This document shows positions 34,553-43,396 of a stretch of 64,000 nt of DNA, one piece after another. Both the position numbers and the translations under genes were made by a program. This stretch comes from Campylobacter sp. RM12651. GTDB taxonomy: Bacteria; Campylobacterota; Campylobacteria; Campylobacterales; Campylobacteraceae. Position 1 is the stretch's first letter, and every line of letters begins with the position of its first letter. The DNA is taken from contig NZ_CP059600.1 in NCBI RefSeq assembly GCF_022369475.1, positions 186,001 through 250,000 of the forward strand, in the 5' to 3' direction. Under the pieces are notes generated by a model that did no database searches, was not told the origin of the DNA, and saw only the letters and a list, made by a program, of their open reading frames with translations.

Positions 34553-36589
34553 TTATCCTATCAACATATCAGCAAAGGCATAAATTATTAAGAACAGAAA
34601 AATTAGTCCAGTAAATAACATTAAAAATCCAACAACTCTTGCAAAATAAAAATACTTAGCAAAAGAATTGCTTTCGTTTTTAAGTTCGTCTAATTTTCCA
34701 CTAGCTTTAAGCCTTGCATACCATTCAGGTCTATCGTGCTTTAACTCTTCTTCGGTTAGTTCTCCACTAAAGATAACCATATCCATAGGGAACCTATCAG
34801 CTCTAAAGTGAGTATTGAAAAAATGCACCGCAAAAATAAATCCTGTAGCTAAAAGTGCTTCATCAGAATGCACAAGCGTTGCAAGATTTAGCATAAAGCC
34901 AGGTAAAATCTTCGTAAATTCAACCGGAAACCATAATACTAAACCACTAAAGCCAATGATAAACATACCCCAAAATACTGCTATATAATCAAATTTTTCC
35001 CAGTAAGTAAATCTATCAAACTTAGGTCTTTCGCCTTTTCCAATAAACCATTTAAAATGAGCTACAACATCTCTTAAGTCTTGCATTCTAGGCATTAAAC
35101 TATCAGGTCCAAATAATTTTGCTAAGAATAATTTAAAGCTTAGCTTTCCATTATTATCACGAATAGCATCACGCTTAGTCCAAGAATTATAAACTACTTC
35201 AGCAATGTGGCTTAAGAATACTGCAATCATAATAAACGCACTAAAATGGTGTATTTTAGTAGCCATTACAATTCCGCCCATTAAATCAATCATAGTTTGA
35301 GCCCAAGGAGCGGTATAGAATTTTTGCGGTAAGCCAGAAAAACTTAATCCTAAAAAGCTTGAAGCTACAAAGAAATGCTGAATTCTATGCAAGGTGCTAA
35401 AGCGTTTAATATTTACCTTGTCATTATGCATTTTTTCTTTTGCTGCACGCCACTCATCTTTATATTTAATACTCATATAAATTAGTTTCATACTCCACAA
35501 GAATGTGTGTAAGCCAAAGAATGCAAATACTGATATTACAAGCCCTGTCATAAACACATAAGCCCAATAAAGTAAAGGGAAATTCTCTTTATCAGTATGG
35601 TCAGCATGAGCTATAAAATCACTAAAGTTATCATTAGCTCCTTCGTGGCATTTTTCACAAGTTTTTATTCTAGTTTCACCATATAAAGTTGATTTCTCAT
35701 CTTTTGGTTTATGAATGTTATGAGCCCCGTGACAATCAAAACAAGCAGCTATTTTTTTGCTTTCACCATCTTTTGCTAAAACCATAGCCTTTCCGTGGAA
35801 AGTTTCGTGATAGTGTTTTTGCTCTTTTTCATGGCAACTTCCACATTTTACATCGCTTAGTTTTTTAACAGCTAAAGAGGTTAATTGTTGTTTATCATGC
35901 ACATTATGGCAATCCGAACATGATGGAGATTTTTCTCTTGGATTTGTGAATTTATCATGCACACTTCCGCTAAATTCAGCCTTAACTTCTTTATGACAAC
36001 TAGTGCAGTTTGCATTTACATTGTCTTTATCGTTTGCTAAATCATTGATAATTCCACTAGCACCATGACAATCTCTACAAGCAGGAAGGTTACCAAATCT
36101 TAAATTCTTATGTAATTCATCTTTAAAACTACTTACTTCATTTCCTTCGTGCCAACTATTAATATCATGGCTTTTTACAAGTGGTTTTATGCCGCCTTTT
36201 TCAATAGGTCTTGCACTAAGAATCCAGCTTTCAATTCCATCTAGCATTACACGAACATTTGTATATCCTAGTTTTTGTGCTTTTAATGCAGCATCGCTAC
36301 TTGCATAGCACATTCTATTTAAGCAATAAAAAATAATCTTAGCGTCTTTATTGCTAGGTAATAAACTTACCCATTCAGGTGTATTAATAAAAATAGAGCC
36401 TTTTAAATAGCCGTATTTTATTCTTTCTTCTTTTGTATTTGCGTCAAATATATATACATCTTTTTTACCTAATTCTTTTTCTACATCAGCCATAGATATA
36501 GGAATTACTCCTTCAACTACTGCAAAATCGCCTTCCGATGCAAAAAGGTTAAAGCTTAAAAAGATGGCAAAAATAAGTCTTAGCAACAT
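34553..36589 (-). CDS. Rhodanese - hexahaem cytochrome c - cytochrome b fusion (putative quinol dehydrogenase)
   Basis: A 678-residue exported membrane protein with three modules. After a signal peptide (1-18), residues 25-125 are a periplasmic rhodanese domain with active-site loop YCLNRMCYAS (Cys89 and Cys94). Residues 165-320 carry six CXXCH haem sites: CRDCH, CTSCH, CSDCH, CGSCH, CFDCH and CEKCH. Residues 340-665 form a di-haem cytochrome b (formate dehydrogenase gamma/cytochrome b561-like) with histidines in HRIQHFF, KIHHFSAF and THFRADRFP. The likely role is quinol oxidation in the membrane with electron transfer through the haems to MccA, encoded just upstream. The rhodanese could handle sulfane sulfur or thiosulfate. 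The role is inferred from domains and neighbours. Confidence 0.85.
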   Translation of the reverse strand: MLLRLIFAIFLSFNLFASEGDFAVVEGVIPISMADVEKELGKKDVYIFDANTKEERIKYGYLKGSIFINTPEWVSLLPSNKDAKIIFYCLNRMCYASSDAALKAQKLGYTNVRVMLDGIESWILSARPIEKGGIKPLVKSHDINSWHEGNEVSSFKDELHKNLRFGNLPACRDCHGASGIINDLANDKDNVNANCTSCHKEVKAEFSGSVHDKFTNPREKSPSCSDCHNVHDKQQLTSLAVKKLSDVKCGSCHEKEQKHYHETFHGKAMVLAKDGESKKIAACFDCHGAHNIHKPKDEKSTLYGETRIKTCEKCHEGANDNFSDFIAHADHTDKENFPLLYWAYVFMTGLVISVFAFFGLHTFLWSMKLIYMSIKYKDEWRAAKEKMHNDKVNIKRFSTLHRIQHFFVASSFLGLSFSGLPQKFYTAPWAQTMIDLMGGIVMATKIHHFSAFIMIAVFLSHIAEVVYNSWTKRDAIRDNNGKLSFKLFLAKLFGPDSLMPRMQDLRDVVAHFKWFIGKGERPKFDRFTYWEKFDYIAVFWGMFIIGFSGLVLWFPVEFTKILPGFMLNLATLVHSDEALLATGFIFAVHFFNTHFRADRFPMDMVIFSGELTEEELKHDRPEWYARLKASGKLDELKNESNSFAKYFYFARVVGFLMLFTGLIFLFLIIYAFADMLIG

Positions 36590-36605
36590 ATTTTATCCTT
36601 TCACT

Positions 36606-36629
36606 AAGGTTAGGATTTTTCCTAACCTT
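36606..36629 (-). promoter_or_regulatory. Intercistronic hairpin between mccA and the rhodanese-cytochrome gene
   Basis: AAGGTTAGGA and TCCTAACCTT form a perfect 10-bp stem with a 4-base loop in the 43-base gap. On the coding (minus) strand no T-run follows. It is therefore more likely to stabilise the mccA end or to attenuate than to terminate fully. Confidence 0.65.
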
Positions 36630-36632
36630 TTA

Positions 36633-38561
36633 TTATTTCTTACCATCTAATAAATCTTGAGCTTGTGCTACATAAACTAATGCTTCATTTATTAGTTTTA
36701 GAGCATATTTTGGACCATGAACGCCCCAGCTTCCATCTTTTTCAATTTTTTCATAAATTGCTCTTGCTTCTTTTGTAAGTAGGATAATTTCTGATTTAGT
36801 TTTTGTGCTTAGATTATCCATTTTTGCTTGTTCTCTATCAATTTTGCGAATTGCAAGTTCTAGTTTTTTAAAGCCTTCTTTAACAGGTAATTGCCATTCC
36901 ATAACTTTATCATAGATTTGCTCTTGGTCTGTGAAGTGTAATTCTTTTGGTAAAGTTGATTGCACAGCACTATGGCATCCACTTGCCCCAGGTCCTACTA
37001 GATTTACATCACTCCAGCTAGTTCTTCCGCAACTCCACATTAAATCCACAAAGAATTTGCCATCTTTTCTAGCAATTGTCCAACCTTTAGTTGTTTGTGG
37101 GTCTCTTGGTTTTCCTTCTGGTGGGTTTAGAGTTTTTGCGTCTTTATCTACATAGATTTTCCATATATGACTTGCACGAACATTGTCAAATCCACCTTTA
37201 TCAGGGTTTTGAACACTTGCAAAGTTTTCACAACTCATCATATTTGGCATATGACAGCCTGTGCAATTATCTTTAGCGTGTGCTCCGCCGTATTTAAACA
37301 TTTCAGCTTGAGTTTCGTGACAATCACTACAAGTTTTTTTAAGTCCTACTTTTGTATAAGGGTCTTTCCAATCATTTGCAGTAACTTCGTGTGGGTCGTG
37401 GCAAGTTGAACATCTCATACCTTTATCATAGTGCATAGTATTATACATTTGTGAGCCTTCAGTTCCACAAGATGGACACGCTGATTTAAAGTAACTATTA
37501 AATGGTTTTCTTGGGTCAATCTTCGCATCTTCGCTATCATAAGCAAATCTTTGATGGCATCTTTCACAATTACTTGGCATTCCAGCACCCCTTGCTCCAT
37601 AAAGGTGAGCTCCAGCTCCGTGACATTCTTCACAGCTAATTCCTTTAGAAATTGCGTGTTTTCTAAGCTCGTCTTTATTTCCAATTGCTGCTAAGAATTC
37701 TTCTTTAGATTTAAAGTCAAATTTAAAGCTATGGCATACTTCACAATATGCAGATGCAGGTTGAAACATCATTTTTTCTTTATAAGTAGAACCATAAGAG
37801 TTTATTCCCCAAACGCTTGAAGTTTGTTTGCCAAAATCTTCTAATTTTGTAGGAAAGCCAGGTGAGAATTCAGCGATTTTTTTCGCAACTTCAGGTGTAA
37901 GTGATTCAACCCAAAGGCGTGAGAATTGATTACCTCCAGCAACCATTTTACCTGTTCCATCAGCTAATTTTCCATCTTCAATGTGATAAGTTCCACGAAC
38001 TAACCATTTATCAATAAAACCATATTTTGTTCTAGGAGTTCCTACGATTACAAATACATCATCAGCTTCAACACCTTTTGGTAAAATTGTAGCTTCGCTG
38101 CTTCCATACATAGGCTTTTTAGGGTCTCCTCCAGCTTCTTCTAATTCATCAGGAAAACGAATAACTTTTGAGTGGCGTGAGCGATTCCAAGCTTCATATT
38201 GAGCAGGGTGACATTCACCACATTTTTTAGGTCCTACGAATTTATTTGGATAATCTAAAATACTTTCCATACCTAGACGATATGTAATTGATGCAGAACG
38301 ACCTGTGTCTTTTTCATAATTTCCATGCCCACCGAATTCTACGAATTCTTCTTGGCGATTAGAAATAGAATATTTTCCAACTAAATTTCCTTCCTTTTCG
38401 TATTTAAACATAGGATGGCGGTCTTTTAAGAACTCTATAAAATCAGTTTCTTGATTTACATAATCGTGAAGAGTTCTAGGCTCGATACCATCAGCTTGAG
38501 GTGTTATATTATTAGCATATAACATAATACAGGCACTACCTAGTGCTAACAAGCGTTTCAT
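36633..38561 (-). CDS. mccA: Octahaem cytochrome c, MccA-type sulfite reductase
   Basis: A 642-residue periplasmic protein with a signal peptide. Seven standard haem sites: CGECH(114), CEVCH(273), CEECH(310), CERCH(332), CSTCH(384), CSDCH(411) and CTGCH(433). An eighth, Cys511...Cys529-His530, has 17 residues between the cysteines. Seven CXXCH plus one long-spaced CH site is the hallmark of MccA/SirA, the haem-copper sulfite reductase that makes sulfide in respiration (CX15CH in Wolinella). Non-haem cysteines C362PSC365 and Cys444 are candidates for the copper ligands. The divergent haem lyase fits, since mccA genes lie near a dedicated lyase. Hydroxylamine oxidoreductase or octahaem nitrite reductase are the alternatives, but they lack the long-spaced site. 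Confidence 0.85.
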   Translation of the reverse strand: MKRLLALGSACIMLYANNITPQADGIEPRTLHDYVNQETDFIEFLKDRHPMFKYEKEGNLVGKYSISNRQEEFVEFGGHGNYEKDTGRSASITYRLGMESILDYPNKFVGPKKCGECHPAQYEAWNRSRHSKVIRFPDELEEAGGDPKKPMYGSSEATILPKGVEADDVFVIVGTPRTKYGFIDKWLVRGTYHIEDGKLADGTGKMVAGGNQFSRLWVESLTPEVAKKIAEFSPGFPTKLEDFGKQTSSVWGINSYGSTYKEKMMFQPASAYCEVCHSFKFDFKSKEEFLAAIGNKDELRKHAISKGISCEECHGAGAHLYGARGAGMPSNCERCHQRFAYDSEDAKIDPRKPFNSYFKSACPSCGTEGSQMYNTMHYDKGMRCSTCHDPHEVTANDWKDPYTKVGLKKTCSDCHETQAEMFKYGGAHAKDNCTGCHMPNMMSCENFASVQNPDKGGFDNVRASHIWKIYVDKDAKTLNPPEGKPRDPQTTKGWTIARKDGKFFVDLMWSCGRTSWSDVNLVGPGASGCHSAVQSTLPKELHFTDQEQIYDKVMEWQLPVKEGFKKLELAIRKIDREQAKMDNLSTKTKSEIILLTKEARAIYEKIEKDGSWGVHGPKYALKLINEALVYVAQAQDLLDGKK

Positions 38562-38642
38562 AGCTTTCTCCTTAAAATTAAAATTACAACAATGAAGTTT
38601 AATCCAATTTCATTTAAAGCTTTCTTAAAAAAATATAAAAAT

Positions 38643-38687
38643 TATAATATAATTTAAATAATTCAAAAAGGAGAAAAAATGTATTAA
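38643..38687 (+). promoter_or_regulatory. Promoter and two-codon ORF in the leader of the haem lyase gene
   Basis: Overlapping TATAAT boxes (38643-38653) are followed by AAAAGGAG (38666-38673) and ATG TAT TAA (38679-38687), a start-Tyr-stop ORF with a better ribosome site than the real gene 118 bases downstream. It may be a decayed gene start or a minimal leader ORF. The rest of 38562-38804 is AT-rich, shared by two divergent transcripts, and holds no other gene. Confidence 0.5.
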
Positions 38688-38804
38688 ATAATTTTAATTA
38701 ATTTTCTTATTTTTTAAGGCTTTTATTATAAAATATAGCTTTAAGTTTAGATAATAAATTTTATCAATTAAGAATGATTTTAAAAGAAAGTAGTTTTAAT
38801 AATA

Positions 38805-41558
38805 ATGTTTTTAAATAAATTTTTAAATTTAAAGATTTCTTTAGTTTATATGCTAATTTTTGCTATTTTTTGTGGGGTTGCTACATTTATTGAGAGTGCA
38901 AAAGGCACAAGTTATGCTATGAGTTTAGTTTATAATGCTTGGTATTTTCACTTGATTATGGTTTTATTGTTTTTAAGTGTGATTTATGCGATTTTTAAAT
39001 ACAAACTTTATAAAAATATTTCATTATTTTTAATTCACATTTCTTTTATTTTTATATTTATTGGTGCTGTTTTAACTCATTTTTTTGGTTTTGAAGGCAT
39101 TATTCATTTAAGGGTTGATAATAAAGCAAATGAGATAAAAAGCACAAAAACTGAATTAGTCTTAAAACACAATGATAAAATCAGTAAAACTAGTAATTTA
39201 AATGAGATTATAAAACTTGATAATGCAAGTTTAAGGTTTGTTGATTTTAGCTATGAAGCAGGGATTACTAAGGTAAAAAGTGATGATTTAAACGACCCTA
39301 GTTATTTAAAATTAAGATTTAATTTTGATAGTGGATATAGTGATGTTGAGATTAATTATAATGAATGCGTTAGTGTTGCTAATATTGATTTTTGCTTTAA
39401 CAAAACAAGCACTAATTATGTTAATTTTTATATAAAAGATAATGAGTTTTATATAAACACTAATCAAGAAATGAAATTCTTAAATCAAATTCTAAGCAGT
39501 GATTTTAAATTAAAAGATGGTATATATTTGCTAGATGAGTTTTCTTTTTCGGCTTTAAATTATTTAGTTCATTCAAAAGATGCACTTAGTATGAGTGGGG
39601 GTAATTTACAAGCGATTAGAGTAGAATTTAAATCAGGAATTTCAAAAGAAAAACTAATCCTTGCATTAAACGATAATATTAAGATAAATGATTATGATAT
39701 TTCTTGGAAGCAAGAGAGCTTAAAGCTTGATTTTGATATTTATCTAAAACGATTTAATTTAATAACCCACGCAGGTAGCAAGAGTGCAAAAGATTATGAA
39801 AGTGAGTTATTAATCTTAGATAATAATCAAAAAATAGATGTAAAAATAGCTATGAATAAAGTGCTTGATTATAAAGGTATTAGGTATTTTCAGTATTCTT
39901 ATGATGAAGATTTAAAAGGCACGATTTTAAGTGCTAATAAAGATTTAGGCAAAACTCCTACTTATATTGGCTATGCTTTATTGTTTATTGGGTGTTTTTT
40001 AAATTTATTTAGTCTAAAAACTAGAAAATATTTTAAGGCTTTAAGTGTTGTTTTTATAATAATTCTTAGTCCAAATTTAAAAGCAAATGATTTTAACTCT
40101 CATATAAATGAATTAAATTCTTTAATTATTCAAGATTTAAATGATAGATTTTTGCCATTTTATACTTTTTCACTAGAGCTATGCAATAAAATTGGTTGTC
40201 CTAATAAAAACGCTGCAAGTGAAGAGATATTTAGATTAATTACCGATGTTACTTATGTAAATGAAGCTAGATTAATTAGGGTCAAAAATCCTAAATTAAG
40301 AGAATTTTTAAATTGTGAAAAACAAGCAAAATTTAGTGATTTTTACGATGGTTCAAGTTATAAATTAAAAGATGAAATTAAAAAAACCTATGCTAAAGGA
40401 GAAGCGAATTTTAATGATTATGATAAGGATTTGATTAGAGTTGATGAGAGTGTGAATATTTTATATTTAATTTTTACAGCAGAATTATTTAAGATAATTC
40501 CTGATGAAAACCACTTGCAAAGCCCATTTGCAAATAATATAAGCTTGGATAATCAAAAGCTAATTAATGAATATTTAAGCTCTTTAGTAATTGCTAAAAA
40601 AACTAATGATTATAGCAAGGCTAATGAGATTTTATCTAAGATTAAAAACTTGCAAAATCAGTTTGATTTTTTACCTAGCCAAGCACAGATTAAAACTCAA
40701 ATATTTTTAAGCAAATATGATGCTTTTTATAGTTTGTGTTTTGCTTATTTAGTGCTTTTTATACTTTCTTTATTTGTGATAAATAAAAATACTAAAATTA
40801 TTTTTTATCTTGCTTTAATACTATTTTTAATCCATTTAATTCTCATTGGATTAAGGGGTTTTGTAGCAGGATTTACTCCGCTTACTAATACTTATGAGAG
40901 TTTAATTTATATTGCTTTAAGCTCCGTTTTTGCTGGACTTGTTTTTAGAAAAAATCTATTACTTAGCTTATGCTTATTATTTAGCGTTGCTACATTATTT
41001 ACAGCACATCTTAATGATGTTAATCCACAAATTACAAATCTAATGCCTGTTTTAAATTCTCCTTATCTTAGTATTCATGTAAGCTTAATTGCTGCTTCTT
41101 ATGGATTTTTTGGCTTAAGTGCTTTAATTAGCTTTTCTTATTTATTATGCGTAATATTTAAAAAACCTTACGATAAGGCAAATATTCAAATATATTTAGC
41201 AAATCATTTAGGCTTATTATTGTTAATTTGCGGGAATTTTTTGGGTGGAATTTGGGCTAATGAGTCTTGGGGAAGATACTGGGGCTGGGATAGCAAAGAG
41301 ACTTGGTCTTTAATAAGTATATTAATATATGCAATTTTGGTGCATTTAAAATTAAAATCAAAACTATTATACGCACTGCTTAGTATGTGGGGATTTGGCG
41401 TTATTTTGATGACTTATTTTGGAGTGAATTATTATTTAGTAGGTAAGCATTCTTACGCAGGAGAAAAGAGCAATTTTGAAAGTCCATTATGGCTAATAAT
41501 TAGCGTAATTATCCTAACAATCTTTAGTTTGGTTGCTATTAGAAGGAATTTAAAATGA
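38805..41558 (+). CDS. ccsBA: CcsBA-type cytochrome c haem lyase (system II), probably dedicated to MccA
   Basis: A 917-residue membrane protein fusing a ResB/CcsB half (spans near residues 10-95, a large extracytoplasmic domain, span near 385-405) to a CcsA half with many spans. The tryptophan-rich haem-handling WWD motif SWGRYWGWDSKETWSL lies near residue 825 and conserved histidines flank it (NHLGLLLL, GKHSYAG). It attaches haem to apocytochromes outside the membrane. In Wolinella a separate CcsBA isoenzyme (CcsA1) is required for the unusual haem site of MccA. The divergent placement beside mccA suggests the same here. It could instead be the only lyase of the cell. The ribosome site is weak. 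Confidence 0.85.
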   Translation: MFLNKFLNLKISLVYMLIFAIFCGVATFIESAKGTSYAMSLVYNAWYFHLIMVLLFLSVIYAIFKYKLYKNISLFLIHISFIFIFIGAVLTHFFGFEGIIHLRVDNKANEIKSTKTELVLKHNDKISKTSNLNEIIKLDNASLRFVDFSYEAGITKVKSDDLNDPSYLKLRFNFDSGYSDVEINYNECVSVANIDFCFNKTSTNYVNFYIKDNEFYINTNQEMKFLNQILSSDFKLKDGIYLLDEFSFSALNYLVHSKDALSMSGGNLQAIRVEFKSGISKEKLILALNDNIKINDYDISWKQESLKLDFDIYLKRFNLITHAGSKSAKDYESELLILDNNQKIDVKIAMNKVLDYKGIRYFQYSYDEDLKGTILSANKDLGKTPTYIGYALLFIGCFLNLFSLKTRKYFKALSVVFIIILSPNLKANDFNSHINELNSLIIQDLNDRFLPFYTFSLELCNKIGCPNKNAASEEIFRLITDVTYVNEARLIRVKNPKLREFLNCEKQAKFSDFYDGSSYKLKDEIKKTYAKGEANFNDYDKDLIRVDESVNILYLIFTAELFKIIPDENHLQSPFANNISLDNQKLINEYLSSLVIAKKTNDYSKANEILSKIKNLQNQFDFLPSQAQIKTQIFLSKYDAFYSLCFAYLVLFILSLFVINKNTKIIFYLALILFLIHLILIGLRGFVAGFTPLTNTYESLIYIALSSVFAGLVFRKNLLLSLCLLFSVATLFTAHLNDVNPQITNLMPVLNSPYLSIHVSLIAASYGFFGLSALISFSYLLCVIFKKPYDKANIQIYLANHLGLLLLICGNFLGGIWANESWGRYWGWDSKETWSLISILIYAILVHLKLKSKLLYALLSMWGFGVILMTYFGVNYYLVGKHSYAGEKSNFESPLWLIISVIILTIFSLVAIRRNLK

Positions 41559-41971
41559 GAGTTGTGTTAATATTTTTAGCTTTATTTTTCATAGCTTGTG
41601 ATGATGAAAAAATTGATGAAAATTATTTAAACACTCCACTTAAATGCTCTATTAATAAAGATGTATGCGAAAAAGATTTCAAAGGTAGAAAAATTAGTTT
41701 TGAAATTATTAATCGTCCGATAAGATTTATGGAAGAAACTAAATTAATAATTAAAGGCTTACCTAAATACGATAATCTAAATCTTAAATTATATGGGCTT
41801 AATATGGATATGGGTGTTATAAATGCCGAGCTTATTAGACTTGATAACGGAGATTATGAAAGTGAGTTTGTGGTAAGCACTTGTTTATTAAGCACTATGA
41901 GATATAGATTAGAATTATTTAATAATGATAAAAAAATAAAATTATTTATAGATTTTGATATGAAAAGGTAA
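41555..41971 (+). CDS. Small lipoprotein, possible metal-delivery factor of the mcc locus
   Basis: A 138-residue lipoprotein (lipobox FFIAC, Cys15) whose start overlaps the haem lyase stop (ATGA). A CSINKDVC pair lies after the lipid anchor. The core reads like a FixH/YtkA-type beta-sandwich: FMEETKLIIKGLPKYDNL, then YGLNMDMG, GDYESEFVVSTC and YRLELF. Met-x-Met and Cys residues in such folds often bind copper. MccA needs copper at its active site, so copper delivery is a reasonable but unproven role. Confidence 0.5.
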   Translation: MRVVLIFLALFFIACDDEKIDENYLNTPLKCSINKDVCEKDFKGRKISFEIINRPIRFMEETKLIIKGLPKYDNLNLKLYGLNMDMGVINAELIRLDNGDYESEFVVSTCLLSTMRYRLELFNNDKKIKLFIDFDMKR

Positions 41972-41973
41972 AA

Positions 41974-42735
41974 ATGAGAATATTATTAACCAATGATGAT
42001 GGATATGATGCACCAGGTCTTCTAGCACTTAGAAAAAGACTTAAAAAGATTAAAGATTTAGAGGTTTTTGTAGTTGCTCCTTGGAGCAATAAGAGTGCTT
42101 GTGCGCATTCGCTTACACTAAATCATCCACTAAGTTTTGTAAAAATTAAGAAAAATTATTATGCCTTAAAAGATGGCACACCAAGTGATTGTGTAAATCT
42201 TGCATTTTGCACTATTTTTAAGGATAAATTACCTGATTTGGTAGTAAGTGGGATTAATAATGGAGCAAACTTAGCTGAAGATATAACCTATTCAGGCACG
42301 GCGGCTGCTTGTATGGAGAGTGTGCTTTGTGGAGTGAATGCGATTGCTTTTTCTCAACTTTATGAAAAAGATATAGATTTTAAGCGTTCAAGTAAACTTG
42401 CTGTTAAACTAATCTTAAAATTACTTAAGCTTAATCCACTTAAAAAAAGAAGATTTTTAAATGTAAATTATCCAAGTTGTGAGAGTGATTATAAAGGTTA
42501 TAAAGTTTGTAAAATGGGTAAAATGAGATATGAATTCTCAAGTAAAATATGTAAAAACCCTAGAGGATTAGAGTATTATTGGCTAGATAGCTTGTATGAT
42601 TTAAGCAAGGTAAAAGCAAAAGATGATGATATTGATTATGTAAGACAAGGTTATGCAAGTATTACTCCAATTAAGCTAAATCTAACGGCTAAAAAAGAAT
42701 TAAAAAAAGTAAAGAAATGGTTAGAAAATGAGTGA
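41974..42735 (+). CDS. surE: 5'/3'-nucleotidase SurE
   Basis: A 253-residue metal-dependent phosphatase of nucleoside monophosphates and polyphosphate ends. The N-terminal metal motif ILLTNDDGYDAPGL, the SNKSACAHSLTL loop, DGTPSDCVN and SGINNGANLAEDITYSGT are all intact. Starts 2 bases after the lipoprotein gene, so it may be transcribed with the lyase operon. Overlaps the next gene by 8 bases. Confidence 0.95.
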   Translation: MRILLTNDDGYDAPGLLALRKRLKKIKDLEVFVVAPWSNKSACAHSLTLNHPLSFVKIKKNYYALKDGTPSDCVNLAFCTIFKDKLPDLVVSGINNGANLAEDITYSGTAAACMESVLCGVNAIAFSQLYEKDIDFKRSSKLAVKLILKLLKLNPLKKRRFLNVNYPSCESDYKGYKVCKMGKMRYEFSSKICKNPRGLEYYWLDSLYDLSKVKAKDDDIDYVRQGYASITPIKLNLTAKKELKKVKKWLENE

Positions 42736-43375
42736 GAGATTTGCAAGAGCTAGATTATTATTTCAAGATAATTATGATAAATTGAGTTCAAAAAAAGTGC
42801 TAATTTGTGGGCTTGGTGGAGTTGGTGGTATGTGTTTTAGCTCACTTGCTAGAGTTGGTATTAATGTAAGTGGGATTGATAAGGATTATTTTGAAGCTAG
42901 TAATCAAAATAGACAATTACATTCTGAAAATATTGGACTTAGCAAGGCTAGCGTTTTTGCTGAATTTTATAAAGCAAATTGTTATGAGTTATTAATCACT
43001 AAAGAAAGCTTTTTAGAGTTTTTAAAAGATAAAGAATTTGATTTAGTGATTGATTGTATTGATGATGTTAAAGCCAAATGCGATATAGCTGAAATTGCTT
43101 ATGAAAAAGGTATTAGTTTTATTAGCAGTGGTGGGGCTGCAAAAAGAATTGACCCTTTAAAATTAAAGGTTGCAAATTGGGATAAGACTAAAATGTGTGC
43201 TTTAGCAAAAGCCGTTAGACTTGAGCTTAAAAAACGCAGATTTAAAGGTAAATTTAAAATGGCTTATAGCGAAGAAGAGCCAATGTGTGTTGGGCTTGGG
43301 TCTTTTATGGGAATGACTGCTTCTATGGGACTTTTATTATCATCTTTAGCGATTAAGCAATTATTGAAGAATTAA
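42728..43375 (+). CDS. TcdA-like tRNA threonylcarbamoyladenosine dehydratase (ThiF/E1 family)
   Basis: A 215-residue protein with an E1-like nucleotide-binding fold: SERFARARLLFQDNYDKL, CGLGGVGGMCFSSLARVG (GxGGVG loop) and SNQNRQLHS. SGGAAKRIDPLKLKVANWDKT followed by LAKAVRLELKKR matches the TcdA/CsdL group. TcdA cyclises t6A at position 37 of ANN-decoding tRNAs. The general family label ThiF/MoeB is certain; the TcdA sub-family is likely. Confidence 0.78.
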   Translation: MSERFARARLLFQDNYDKLSSKKVLICGLGGVGGMCFSSLARVGINVSGIDKDYFEASNQNRQLHSENIGLSKASVFAEFYKANCYELLITKESFLEFLKDKEFDLVIDCIDDVKAKCDIAEIAYEKGISFISSGGAAKRIDPLKLKVANWDKTKMCALAKAVRLELKKRRFKGKFKMAYSEEEPMCVGLGSFMGMTASMGLLLSSLAIKQLLKN

Positions 43376-43395
43376 AGCCTAAAAAATTAGGCTTT
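43374..43395. terminator. Bidirectional terminator
   Basis: AAAGCCTAA (43374-43382) / TTAGGCTTT (43387-43395) with A4 loop and T-run, between the TcdA-like gene and the convergent DUF1090 gene. Confidence 0.9.
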
Positions 43396-43396
43396 T

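Noticed and set aside
36633-38561. Call as hydroxylamine oxidoreductase or octahaem nitrite reductase
   Set aside because: The protein has only seven CXXCH sites plus one long-spaced CH site and sits opposite a CcsBA lyase, which fits MccA better.
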